In this document: piece after piece, positions 8,152-16,053 of the stretch
Layout of the letters: every line of letters starts with the position of its first letter
Position numbering within the stretch: position 1 is the stretch's first letter
Notes under the pieces: model-generated
Database searches by the model: none
Told to the model about the DNA's origin: nothing
What the model saw: the letters and a program-made list of their open reading frames with translations, nothing else
From: Verrucomicrobiota bacterium
GTDB taxonomy: Bacteria; Verrucomicrobiota; Verrucomicrobiia; Verrucomicrobiales; Akkermansiaceae
NCBI GenBank assembly: GCA_016871685.1
Contig: VHCM01000012.1
Location: forward strand, 1-32,779
DNA: 32,779 bases
Direction of reading: 5' to 3'
Translations under genes and position numbers: made by a program

Positions 8152-9722
8152 ACACGATCGTCGTTCCTTCCATCGTCGTGGTTGCGATGCTTGTGCCGGG
8201 GTTGGTTTGCGACGCGTGCGCCGGATTGCTGCGCTTCGATGGGGAACCTGCGGCAGTGATGACCGAGGACCGCTGGATCGACGGTCCGGGAAACGGCCGG
8301 TTCGCCTTGCCGTGGGGCATTGCGGAAGTGCAACAGTCCGCGGGTTTGTCCGGCAGTGCTGGGCTCGCGATCGCACCGGGCTCCGCAGTCGCCTGGGAGC
8401 GTCCGTCGCTCGTCGCGCCGGTCAACAGTGGTTCCGTCACGATCACCACCCACCGGCTCGTGGCGTTCGCCACCGAAAACGATTTCCGGACCGGCACCAA
8501 CGGTACGGTGATCGGCACCGGCGAACCGGCGCTCACCGCGTTCTCGGACGGTACTTCGTACTTTCGCGTCGAGCCGGACGACGGACGCCTGCTCGAATTT
8601 GACAGTGTCACGGACTGGCTCAATCCCGCCCATGCGGTGCGCGACCACGGCGTGACTTTCGCCGGTACCGACGTGCGCTGCGCCTATGCGAGGCCGGGTG
8701 CGTACTTTCTCCAGCTTTCAGAGGCCGCGGGACCCTTCATTGCCGACGATATCATCCGTTTTTCCACCGTCGCCGATCTCGTCGCCGGCGCCAACGGAAC
8801 GGTGATCGCCAACGGGGCGGGACGGACAATCGATGCTCTGCATAACGGATCCAAGGTCTACAAGATCGACGGCAATGGCGACCTGCAGTCCTACATCGGT
8901 GATTCGATTTTCTTCGACACCACGATCCTAGGTCCGTTCCACCGCGGCACGGATTTCACCACGACGTTCGCCGACGCCGGTTCGTTCTACGTCCAGTACC
9001 CGTGGCGGTACACGACGGTTCCGGAGAACGGGGCGGGTGTCCGCAGGCTCAGCACGTTCCACCTGATGCTGAGCGATCCCGATGCCGCGCCTCCGGTCAC
9101 GCCGGCCGAGACGCTGCGCGCCGTGCTGCATGTCGGGGCCGACGGGCTTTCCGCGCTCGATGGCAACGGCACCGGCGGCGGAACCTGGCGTCTTCTCGCG
9201 CCCACCCGGTCTGACCGGTTCCACCGCGTTTCGATCCTCGAAGACCACCTGACGGGGACGTATGAAGTGCATCTCGATGCCGTGCGAATCGCTTCGGGGC
9301 TTGGCTTCAAGAACGCCGATGCCGGTAACGGGCTTTCATTCACCCGCATTGAATCCGGCTCGGCGGCGTGGATTGACCAACTGGCCGAAACGCAGTGGCT
9401 TGAGGGACCTGCGGACGATTCCGATGGCGATGGCGCGGATGATGCTGCGGAATGGACCGCCGGCACCGACGCGGCGGACCCCGCCGATGTGCTGCGGCTC
9501 GCCATTCAACCAGTGTCGCCGCATGCGCGCGCCGGTGTCTTGGCCGGTTGGCGCAGCTGTCCGGGCCGGAGCTACACGCTCGAGGCATCCGGCGGAGTCG
9601 GCGCATGGTCGGCGCTGCCGCAGGGCGTGGTTCCGGGCGACGGCTTCCCGGTGCAGCGCCTGCTCCAACTCCCGGCAGGAACCGACCGCTGGTTCCTGCG
9701 CTTGAAAGTCGCGCATCCATGA
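8148..9722 (+). CDS. Secreted repeat protein with LamG-like region, calcium-loop motif and C-terminal module
   Basis: I do not recognise the family of this 524-residue protein. An N-terminal hydrophobic signal ends near residue 26. Residues 106-190 and 205-285 look like two copies of one unit about 99 residues apart: FATENDFRTGTNGTVIGTG matches FSTVADLVAGANGTVIANG, and the copies end in ARPGAYFLQL and ADAGSFYVQY. Residues 320-415 resemble a LamG/concanavalin-like sandwich (FHRVSILEDHLTGTYEVHLD). DSDGDGADDAAEWTAGTDAADP (from residue 424; acidic loop then EW then GTD) is a thrombospondin-3-like calcium loop typical of Verrucomicrobia secreted proteins, followed by a C-terminal module of about 75 residues. 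Its ATG overlaps the sulfatase stop, so it is translated from the FGE/sulfatase transcript and may be a substrate-binding or surface partner. Confidence 0.75.
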   Translation: MNTIVVPSIVVVAMLVPGLVCDACAGLLRFDGEPAAVMTEDRWIDGPGNGRFALPWGIAEVQQSAGLSGSAGLAIAPGSAVAWERPSLVAPVNSGSVTITTHRLVAFATENDFRTGTNGTVIGTGEPALTAFSDGTSYFRVEPDDGRLLEFDSVTDWLNPAHAVRDHGVTFAGTDVRCAYARPGAYFLQLSEAAGPFIADDIIRFSTVADLVAGANGTVIANGAGRTIDALHNGSKVYKIDGNGDLQSYIGDSIFFDTTILGPFHRGTDFTTTFADAGSFYVQYPWRYTTVPENGAGVRRLSTFHLMLSDPDAAPPVTPAETLRAVLHVGADGLSALDGNGTGGGTWRLLAPTRSDRFHRVSILEDHLTGTYEVHLDAVRIASGLGFKNADAGNGLSFTRIESGSAAWIDQLAETQWLEGPADDSDGDGADDAAEWTAGTDAADPADVLRLAIQPVSPHARAGVLAGWRSCPGRSYTLEASGGVGAWSALPQGVVPGDGFPVQRLLQLPAGTDRWFLRLKVAHP

Positions 9723-9751
9723 GGCGGACTGGTGGCACGTCCCGCCCGACC

Positions 9752-10540
9752 ATGTCCGACAAACTCGCCCAGATCCTCGCCACCAAGCGTCTTGAAGTGG
9801 AGGCGTTGCTGCCGCGCGCCGCCAACCTGCGTGCCGCCGCGCTCCAGCGCAACGACTTCGGTGGATTCCGCGCCGCGCTCGACCGCGGGCCCGGCCGCCT
9901 CGGCGTGATCGCGGAGGTGAAGAAAGCCTCGCCCTCCGCCGGCCTCATCGATCCGTCATTCGATCCGGAACGCCAGGCGCGCCGCTACCTGGAAGGCGGC
10001 GCGTCGTGTCTGTCGGTGCTCACCGATGAGCAATACTTCCAAGGCTCGCTCCACGACCTCTCGCGCATCTCGCGGTTTTCCACCGCGCCGCTGCTGCGCA
10101 AGGATTTCACCATTCATGAAGTGCAGATCCACGAGGCATCCGTCGCCGGTGCCGATGCGATCCTGCTCATCGTCGCCGCGCTCGACGATGATGCGTTGCG
10201 CCGCCTGCATGACGAGGCAAAGTCGTTGATGCTCGACGTGCTGGTCGAGGTGCACGACCTGCCGGAAATGGAACGCGCTCTCGAACTCGGCGCGGACCTC
10301 ATCGGCGTCAACAACCGCAACCTCAAGACCTTCGAAGTCGATCTCGAAACCACCGCCCGGCTCGCCGAGGAAGTGCCCGACGACGTGCTGCTGGTCTCCG
10401 AAAGCGGGATCCGCTCCACCGACGATGCCCGCCGCGTGCTCGAGGCCGGTGCCAACGCGGTGCTCATCGGCGAGGCTCTCATGCGCGCCCATGATCCGTC
10501 GCGCGAAGTCGAAGCGTATCTCGCCATCACGGAAGACTGA
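9752..10540 (+). CDS. trpC: Indole-3-glycerol phosphate synthase
   Basis: TrpC closes the indole ring in tryptophan synthesis, converting carboxyphenylaminodeoxyribulose phosphate to indole-3-glycerol phosphate. The 262-residue (beta/alpha)8 enzyme shows every family block: VIAEVKKASPSAG, YLEGGASCLSVLTDEQYFQG, PLLRKDFTIHEVQIHEA, GADAILLIVAAL, GVNNRNLKTFEVDL and VSESGI. The catalytic lysines of KKASPS and LLRKDF are present, as is the ESGI glutamate. I chose the ATG at 9752 (MSDKLAQILATK), the usual TrpC beginning. An in-frame ATG at 9719 overlaps the previous stop and would add 11 residues. No other trp gene is in the window, so the pathway is dispersed here. Confidence 0.95.
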   Translation: MSDKLAQILATKRLEVEALLPRAANLRAAALQRNDFGGFRAALDRGPGRLGVIAEVKKASPSAGLIDPSFDPERQARRYLEGGASCLSVLTDEQYFQGSLHDLSRISRFSTAPLLRKDFTIHEVQIHEASVAGADAILLIVAALDDDALRRLHDEAKSLMLDVLVEVHDLPEMERALELGADLIGVNNRNLKTFEVDLETTARLAEEVPDDVLLVSESGIRSTDDARRVLEAGANAVLIGEALMRAHDPSREVEAYLAITED

Positions 10541-10602
10541 CCATCCGGATCGCGCGGTGCATCAACCGGTCCCGCACGGGCGCTCCGCCGAACACGGCCT
10601 CG

Positions 10603-11826
10603 TCAACGCGTCACGATCCAGGCGGTCAGGATCGCGGACGCGAGCAACACCAGCAGGGCGAGCGATCCCGCGATGCGGTCGGTGAAGGTGGTGCGCGGCC
10701 GCATCGCCGAGGTCGATTTGGGGAATACCACCACCGCGTAGAGCATGCCGGCGAGGCATCCGCCCGCGTGCGCCGCATTGTCGATGAAGCGGTAGCCGAT
10801 CACACCGATCAGCCCGGTGAGCACCAATCCGGCGAGCAGTCGGCGCGTCGCCTTGCGCGGCACCAAGCGGCCGTGAAGCGCTTCGAACACCAGCAGAAAC
10901 CCCAGCCATCCCATGAGTCCGCCCGAGGCGCCCACCGTGGGTGCCTCGAGAAAACGGGCCGACGCTTCGCCGCCGATGCAGGCCGAGAACAGGAAGACCA
11001 ACGGCACGTGCGGCCAGCGGGCGAACACCTCGACGCGCTTGCCCAGATACAACAGCGCCGCCGCATTCATCAGGAAATGCAGCGGGTTGCCGTGCAGCAT
11101 CGGTGCCGTGAAAAGCCGCCACCATTCACCGGACAGATAGCGGTCCTTGATTAACCCGGCCGCCATCAGGGATTCGCCGGGCAACAACTGCGCCACGCCC
11201 GCAAGCGCGATGATGCCGAGCAGCAGCCGCGTCACCGGCGCGCGTTGCAGTTCGAGCCACGCCTCGAAGCGCAGCGGTGCGGTCCGTGCGGACAGGTCGT
11301 CCACGCGCATCCCGAGCCATGCCGCCGCCTGCTTGCGCGACTGGTACCACGGGATGCAGGCGAAGATCAGGAACATCAGCAGGGCGATGCCCACCGATAC
11401 CGAGGCGGTGACCGCCTGGATCGCGAAGTGCAGCCGCTCGGGCCAGGCCGCCGGTTGTGGCAAGATCCTCCATGCCTGCCAGCCCAGCCAGAGCGCGGTG
11501 AGGCCGAACAACAGGCCAAACCAGCGCAGCCGGTCGGCGGCGTCGAGTTGTTCGAACAACGCGCGGCGCCTTCGCGCTTCGATCACCGCCGCCGCCGCAA
11601 CGGCCAGTTCCTCGGGCAGTCGCATCCATGACGATGCCGCTGTCCACACCAGCGAAACGCCGGCGCCTTTGTCTTCGCGGATCGCTTCGATCAGCGCCGC
11701 CTCGTCCACCGCATGGTGGAGCCGGCCTTTGAAATCCACCCAACCGAACCCCGGCGGTGCCGCGGGGAACGCCTCATCGCGGGCCCACACCGGGCCCCAT
11801 TCGTCTTCGCTGACATCTTGAGCCAC
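10603..11826 (-). CDS. Rhomboid family intramembrane serine protease with an extra N-terminal domain
   Basis: This is a 407-residue membrane protease. The C-terminal half holds the rhomboid core: WWRLFTAPMLHGNPLHFLMN with the HxxxxHxxxN residues (His245, His250, Asn254), GASGGLMG with the nucleophile Ser301, and NAAHAGGCLAG with the partner His353. Substrates are unknown. Before the core are two hydrophobic segments (about 103-117 and 137-160) and a soluble N-terminus of about 75 residues (WARDEAFPAAPPGFGWVDF, later VSLVWTAASSWMRLPEEL) that I cannot assign. The start is a GTG at 11826, 12 bases after the secG stop on the same strand, so the two genes are probably co-transcribed. The catalytic dyad is intact, so an active protease is likely. 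Confidence 0.9.
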   Translation of the reverse strand: MAQDVSEDEWGPVWARDEAFPAAPPGFGWVDFKGRLHHAVDEAALIEAIREDKGAGVSLVWTAASSWMRLPEELAVAAAAVIEARRRRALFEQLDAADRLRWFGLLFGLTALWLGWQAWRILPQPAAWPERLHFAIQAVTASVSVGIALLMFLIFACIPWYQSRKQAAAWLGMRVDDLSARTAPLRFEAWLELQRAPVTRLLLGIIALAGVAQLLPGESLMAAGLIKDRYLSGEWWRLFTAPMLHGNPLHFLMNAAALLYLGKRVEVFARWPHVPLVFLFSACIGGEASARFLEAPTVGASGGLMGWLGFLLVFEALHGRLVPRKATRRLLAGLVLTGLIGVIGYRFIDNAAHAGGCLAGMLYAVVVFPKSTSAMRPRTTFTDRIAGSLALLVLLASAILTAWIVTR

Positions 11827-11838
11827 CGGATGGAAGCG

Positions 11839-12426
11839 TCACTGATCTCCGGATGTTTCTTCCGCGGGAGTTTCCTTGGCGGGATTGGCCGGTGCTTCTG
11901 CGGTGTTGTCCCTGGTCGTTGCTTCGGCTGCGGTCTCGTCACCCGCTGGTCCTTCGGTCTTCGCTTCGCCGGACGACTGCGCGTTTTCCGACGGGTTGGC
12001 CGTGCCGGTCGTCGGAGCGACCGATGTCGTCTGATCCTCGGCCGCACTGGGCAACTCGCCTTGCAACGATGGGGGCTGTTGGGCTTCGCTCTTTGGGGTC
12101 TCCTGCGTCTTTGCGGCCTCCTCTGCCACGGTCGGCTGCTCGTCGAGCGTGCCGACCTTCTTGTTCTTGATGCCGATGAGCACCGCCAGTGTGAGGCTGA
12201 GCAGGAAGAACAACGATCCGAGATAAACCGTGCCGCGTTGCAACACATTGGTCGTGCGCGCGCCGAACACCTGATCGGTGACCCCGCCGCCGAACGCCGC
12301 GCCCAAGCCCTCCTGCTTGGGTCGCTGCATCAGCACCAGCAAGGTCATCAGCAGGCAGACAACAACGAAGATCACCAACAGCAGGTTGATGGAAATGGAG
12401 AGCCAATCGATCGCGGCAAGCATCAT
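11839..12426 (-). CDS. secG: Preprotein translocase subunit SecG with long acidic C-terminal tail
   Basis: SecG is the small accessory subunit of the SecYEG channel. The first 90 of 195 residues are the SecG core: a first membrane helix (about 10-33), the conserved LMQRPKQEGLGAAFGGG loop (32-48) leading to VFGARTTNVL, and a second helix (about 66-86). Residues 91-195 are a low-complexity tail rich in Glu, Ala, Thr, Pro and Ser with no hydrophobic segment. Typical SecG proteins are about 75-115 residues, so the tail roughly doubles the protein. The start is the ATG pair at 12426/12423; the frame is open further upstream but reads as non-coding. The rhomboid gene follows closely. Confidence 0.9.
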   Translation of the reverse strand: MMLAAIDWLSISINLLLVIFVVVCLLMTLLVLMQRPKQEGLGAAFGGGVTDQVFGARTTNVLQRGTVYLGSLFFLLSLTLAVLIGIKNKKVGTLDEQPTVAEEAAKTQETPKSEAQQPPSLQGELPSAAEDQTTSVAPTTGTANPSENAQSSGEAKTEGPAGDETAAEATTRDNTAEAPANPAKETPAEETSGDQ

Positions 12427-12584
12427 GGGCCAGGGACCATGCAGGCTCCGGCGGACCTTGTAAAGCCGCGAGTGCAGCGGCACGTAGGCTCGTTTTCCGG
12501 CAAATCCTCGGGGATTTCCGGCGATCTGGCCCGGTCGGCCGGGTGTGGCTGACTCCGATTGCGCTTGACATCCGGGGAAATCAC

Positions 12585-12750
12585 GCGAGATGCTCGCCGC
12601 GACCAACCACGAGGGCGTCATGGAATCCGGTGAGAACCCGGAACAGTCGCGCTGCGGTATCCGGTTGCGAATCCCACAATGCCAATCGCCTCGATGCAGG
12701 CGGTGAAGGCGGGAGGAGCGATAACCGGGAGTCCGAATACTTGCGCCCCC
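12585..12750 (+). promoter_or_regulatory. Cobalamin riboswitch (AdoCbl/B12-box class)
   Basis: The RNA matches the conserved core of the cobalamin riboswitch. GGAATCCGGTGAGAACCCGG (12622-12641) is the GGGAA..GGTGxAAxTCC segment, followed by AACAGTCGCGCTGCGGTATCCGG (12642-12664, the GCxGC..GTA region), and the B12 box appears as AGTCCGAATACTTGCG (12730-12745). The 5' arm GATGCTC with GAGGGCGTC (about 12589-12619) fits P2. It lies 144 bases upstream of a BtuB-like receptor gene, its classic target. A TTGACA hexamer at 12565-12570 could be the -35 box, but I see no convincing -10. The outer boundaries are approximate. Confidence 0.85.
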
Positions 12751-12893
12751 GTTGCTCGTCAGCCGCCCGCCGGATCCGTCCGGAAGGCGGATCCAACTGG
12801 ACCCTCCGCGAAAGGGGGTTCGACGAGAGACGACCGCCCGGTGTTCGGGACGGCCATCTCTTCGTGCATCCACATCCAACCGAAGAGAATCCC
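12751..12893 (+). promoter_or_regulatory. Riboswitch expression platform / btuB leader
   Basis: The leader between the aptamer and the receptor ATG holds two short hairpins. GGATCCG (12772-12778) pairs with CGGATCC (12788-12794) around a 9-base loop, and ACCCTC (12801-12806) pairs with GGGGGT (12814-12819). Neither is followed by a T run, so intrinsic termination is unlikely, and control of translation fits better (inference). A purine-rich GAAGAGAA at 12882-12889 is the probable ribosome binding site before the ATG at 12894. Confidence 0.45.
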
Positions 12894-14678
12894 ATGAAAC
12901 CAAGATCCTGCCGCGGCGGGGGGCTTGCCCTCGCCCTGGCCTCACTATGCCCGGCGCTCCTGCCGGGATCCGCCAGCCACGCCGCGTCCGCGGTGAGCCT
13001 CGACCCCGTTGTCGTCTCTGCCCTGCGCGTCCCGCGTGAAGCCTCGACAGTAACCTCGTGGGTCACCCGCCTCGATCCAAAGCAGCTCGAAGCAAGCGGC
13101 ATCCTCCAGCTCCGCGACGCACTCAACGCCTCGCCTGGGGTGATTTCCACCTCGACCGGGGGTGAAACCGGCGCGCTCGGGTCAGTCTTCATCCGCGGCA
13201 CGACGACCAACGATTCGCAGATCGTCATCGACGGCATGCGTTTGAGTGATTCGTCAACCCCGCTTGGCAATGTTCTTTCGGCTGCACGCACCACCGATAT
13301 CGGCGGGCTCGAGATCCTGCGAGGCCCGCAGGGCGCGATCTACGGCGGCGAGTCGATCGGTGGCGTGTTGTGGATGGAAACCCCGCGCGGATCCGGCGAT
13401 CCACGCGGGTCGGCGACCGTCGAGGCGGGTTCGTTCCACTCGATCTCCGGGCGCACAAGAGCGGACGGCGAGGTCGGGAAGATGAGTTATCATTTCAGTG
13501 GTGGTTACGAACAAACCCACAATGACGCGCCGAACCAACATTTCGACCAGAGCGCTGTGGCACTGCGCGTCGAGGGCGAGGTCGATCCGGTCTGGACGAT
13601 CGGCACCACCCTTCGCGCGAATGATTCGTATTACGAAAATCTTGGCAATTCGGATGACCGTCTCGACGCCTCGCTCGTGACGCTTTATGCTACGGGAACC
13701 TTTTCCGATGTCTGGACCGGGCGTTTTCTTGCGGGTCATCACCAAGAGTTTTACGACAGCGATTCGTCGTTCGGGAACTACGGCAGCGACCTGCGCGACG
13801 CCAGCATCTCGACAGACCAGGAGATCAAGCTCTCGGATGATGTCCGCCTGCTCGCCGGTGCCTACGGCCATCGCAGCAACTATCAGAACACCATTGGAGC
13901 GGATGAGCAGCGCGATCGCTTTGGCATTCACTCCGCAATCGAGTGGGATGCAACCGAAACCCTGACCACCATGGCGGCGCTGCGATGGGAAGACTATGAA
14001 GCGTATGGCGACGAGCTCACCTGGCGGGTGGGCGCGATTCAGGGGTTGGTGCCGTCGACCTCGATTCGCGGCGGCATCGGTACATCGTTCCGCTCGCCGA
14101 CGTACCTTGACCTCTTTGGCTCGTCGTTCGGTGCCGGCAATCCAAACCTCGAGGCGGAGCACGCCACCGGTTGGGACATCGGCATCGCGCACAAGGTCTT
14201 CGGCCATCAATTCGAGGCAGCCTGGTTTGAAAACCAGATTGAAGACCGGATCAAGTCGTTCCCGACGCCACCGGTCAACCTTCCCGGCGAAACGCGCACG
14301 CAGGGCACCGAGTTCGCCCTGCTTGGAGCAGCCGCGGAGGAGACGGTCTCCTACCGCATCGCATGGACCTGGTTGCACGAGAGTCTCAGCGATCAACCAC
14401 GCAATGCGGCGACGGCATCGCTCGATTGGAGGGCGACCGAAAAATCGCGGATCGGCATCGGCGCAACGCATCTCGCCAGCCATTCATGGGGTGGTGATCC
14501 GATCGACGCCTACACGGTTGCCCGCCTCTACGGATCCTACCAGCTCACCGAACAAGTGAAACTCCACGCCCGCATCGAAAATGCGTTCGACGTCGATTAC
14601 GAGTTGTCCGACTTCTACGGCCAATCGATCAAAGGCACCGGCCGCGGCATCTACGCCGGCATCACGATCGACTGGTGA
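12894..14678 (+). CDS. TonB-dependent outer-membrane receptor, BtuB-like (cobalamin)
   Basis: This 594-residue outer-membrane receptor should import its ligand using TonB energy. A signal peptide covers residues 1-30, followed by a TonB box-like LDPVVVSA (36-43). The plug domain follows (about 50-160): LRDALNASPGVI, FIRGTTTNDSQIVIDGMRL and LEILRGPQGAIYGGESIGGV are the classic plug motifs. The rest is beta-barrel with the late motif RIENAFDVDYEL and a terminal aromatic (ITIDW) suited to BAM recognition. The length is close to E. coli BtuB (614). The upstream cobalamin riboswitch is the main reason to assign B12 or another corrinoid as ligand; the receptor sequence alone would not settle it. 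No btuF, btuC or btuD is in the window. Confidence 0.88.
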   Translation: MKPRSCRGGGLALALASLCPALLPGSASHAASAVSLDPVVVSALRVPREASTVTSWVTRLDPKQLEASGILQLRDALNASPGVISTSTGGETGALGSVFIRGTTTNDSQIVIDGMRLSDSSTPLGNVLSAARTTDIGGLEILRGPQGAIYGGESIGGVLWMETPRGSGDPRGSATVEAGSFHSISGRTRADGEVGKMSYHFSGGYEQTHNDAPNQHFDQSAVALRVEGEVDPVWTIGTTLRANDSYYENLGNSDDRLDASLVTLYATGTFSDVWTGRFLAGHHQEFYDSDSSFGNYGSDLRDASISTDQEIKLSDDVRLLAGAYGHRSNYQNTIGADEQRDRFGIHSAIEWDATETLTTMAALRWEDYEAYGDELTWRVGAIQGLVPSTSIRGGIGTSFRSPTYLDLFGSSFGAGNPNLEAEHATGWDIGIAHKVFGHQFEAAWFENQIEDRIKSFPTPPVNLPGETRTQGTEFALLGAAAEETVSYRIAWTWLHESLSDQPRNAATASLDWRATEKSRIGIGATHLASHSWGGDPIDAYTVARLYGSYQLTEQVKLHARIENAFDVDYELSDFYGQSIKGTGRGIYAGITIDW

Positions 14679-14706
14679 ACCACACCATCGATCGCGGCCC
14701 GCCGCA

Positions 14707-15951
14707 TCAGAAATCGACGTTCAGTCCGATGGTCAACAGCCATTGGTCCCAGTCGCTGCGGCCGCGGTTGAGCGTGTGTCGCAGCGCGGCGTCGAGGTGG
14801 ACGCGCTCCGAGCCGAGCGGGCGGCTTCCGCCGATGAAGGCGGCGACGTTCCAATCGTCGTCGGGATTGGCCGCGGTGCCGACCGATTCCGCTTCGGTGA
14901 GATGGGCTTCGAGACCGGCTTCGATCGAGCCGCGGGTGAGTTGGCGCCGCAGCGTGGTGGACCACGCGAGGTCGTTGAGCACGGCGTCGCTGGAGGTGGG
15001 CGAGGGGATGGACGCCGTGCGGATCGATTGGATCCACAGCCAGCGGTCGTTGATGCGCCAAGAGGCGGCGAGGCTGGCGCTCAGGCGCAGGCTCGTTTCG
15101 TCGTCGCCGTCGGCGTCGAGTGTCGCGAATTCCGGGCCGGCGGCGAGGGTGACGCGAATGCGTTCTCCGGCGCGGTAGCGAACCTCGCCCAGCAGCGCCC
15201 AGGCTTCGCGTCGGCGCAGCGTGTCCGACTCCATCGCGGTGAAGCGCGCGCTCGCGCCGAGGCCGAGTCTCGGAGTGGCGTCGTGCAGCGCGCCGATCCA
15301 GGTGCTGAAGACTTCCGCGCCATTGCTGGCGGAATCATCGTAGTCCGAGTTGGCGAACGAGGCACCGAGGTGTGCGCGGGTGAATGGGGCCACCTGACGG
15401 GCAATCCGCGCTCCGGTGGTGAGCAGCGATCCCTCGATGAACACGCCGGTGAGGCGGTCGGTGGCGGAAAGCTCGACATAGCGCGCGAACACGGCCGCCT
15501 CGGTTTTCGCGCCGCGCAAGGTCAGCGCGACGTCGCCCGAATGATCGATGCGGTCCAGCCCGCTGTGTTCCAGATACGTGCGCGACACCGGTCGGTAGTT
15601 GGCGACCAGTGCCGCTTCCGCACCGCCTTCGGGGTCGCTCGTGTAGCGCATCGTCGGCTGGAGCAGGAAGATCCATTCATCCGCGCGATCGGATTCCTGA
15701 AGGAAGAAATTCGAGTCGTACGCGCTCTCGGCGCGCAGCGTCCAGTCGATGTCGCCCTTGATGCCGTCGGTGAGCCCGTCGATCGTCCATCCGGTGTCGC
15801 TCCATCCTGTGCCGATGCCGAGCGGATCAGGATCGGCCACCTGCGTCGAGAACTCCACTGCAGCGGCAGTGTGGCACAGCACGGCAAGCGCGATCCAACT
15901 GCGGATGACGGCCCCGGCAGGGCAGGCGATGAGACGGAGGCGGGCGCGCAC
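14707..15951 (-). CDS. Predicted outer-membrane beta-barrel protein of unknown function
   Basis: The protein has 414 residues and no family I can name with confidence. A GTG start at 15951 gives a signal peptide (SWIALAVLCHTAAA, residues 18-31). The mature part is built of alternating hydrophobic and polar strands with many aromatic ends, for example DIDWTLRAESAYDSNFFLQE, AALVANYRPVSRTYLEHSGL and HLDAALRHTLNRGRSDWDQW, and it closes with LLTIGLNVDF. The C-terminal Phe after an alternating strand is the usual BAM signal. The pattern resembles outer-membrane barrels found near exopolysaccharide loci, but nothing here confirms that. It faces the BtuB-like gene tail to tail with a gap of 28 bases. 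Confidence 0.7.
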   Translation of the reverse strand: MRARLRLIACPAGAVIRSWIALAVLCHTAAAVEFSTQVADPDPLGIGTGWSDTGWTIDGLTDGIKGDIDWTLRAESAYDSNFFLQESDRADEWIFLLQPTMRYTSDPEGGAEAALVANYRPVSRTYLEHSGLDRIDHSGDVALTLRGAKTEAAVFARYVELSATDRLTGVFIEGSLLTTGARIARQVAPFTRAHLGASFANSDYDDSASNGAEVFSTWIGALHDATPRLGLGASARFTAMESDTLRRREAWALLGEVRYRAGERIRVTLAAGPEFATLDADGDDETSLRLSASLAASWRINDRWLWIQSIRTASIPSPTSSDAVLNDLAWSTTLRRQLTRGSIEAGLEAHLTEAESVGTAANPDDDWNVAAFIGGSRPLGSERVHLDAALRHTLNRGRSDWDQWLLTIGLNVDF

Positions 15952-16053
15952 GGACGCTGCGGTTCATGCCATGATGCCGCCGCGCACGGCATCACGGGAT
16001 CGCGTGGGGATGGATCGTCACGCCGCCTCGAAACAAGCCGTCGCCTGATCGGC

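Noticed and set aside
6664-8376. 570-codon frame antisense to the sulfatase
   Set aside because: Shadow of the sulfatase frame; low-complexity Arg/Val/His composition and no start context.
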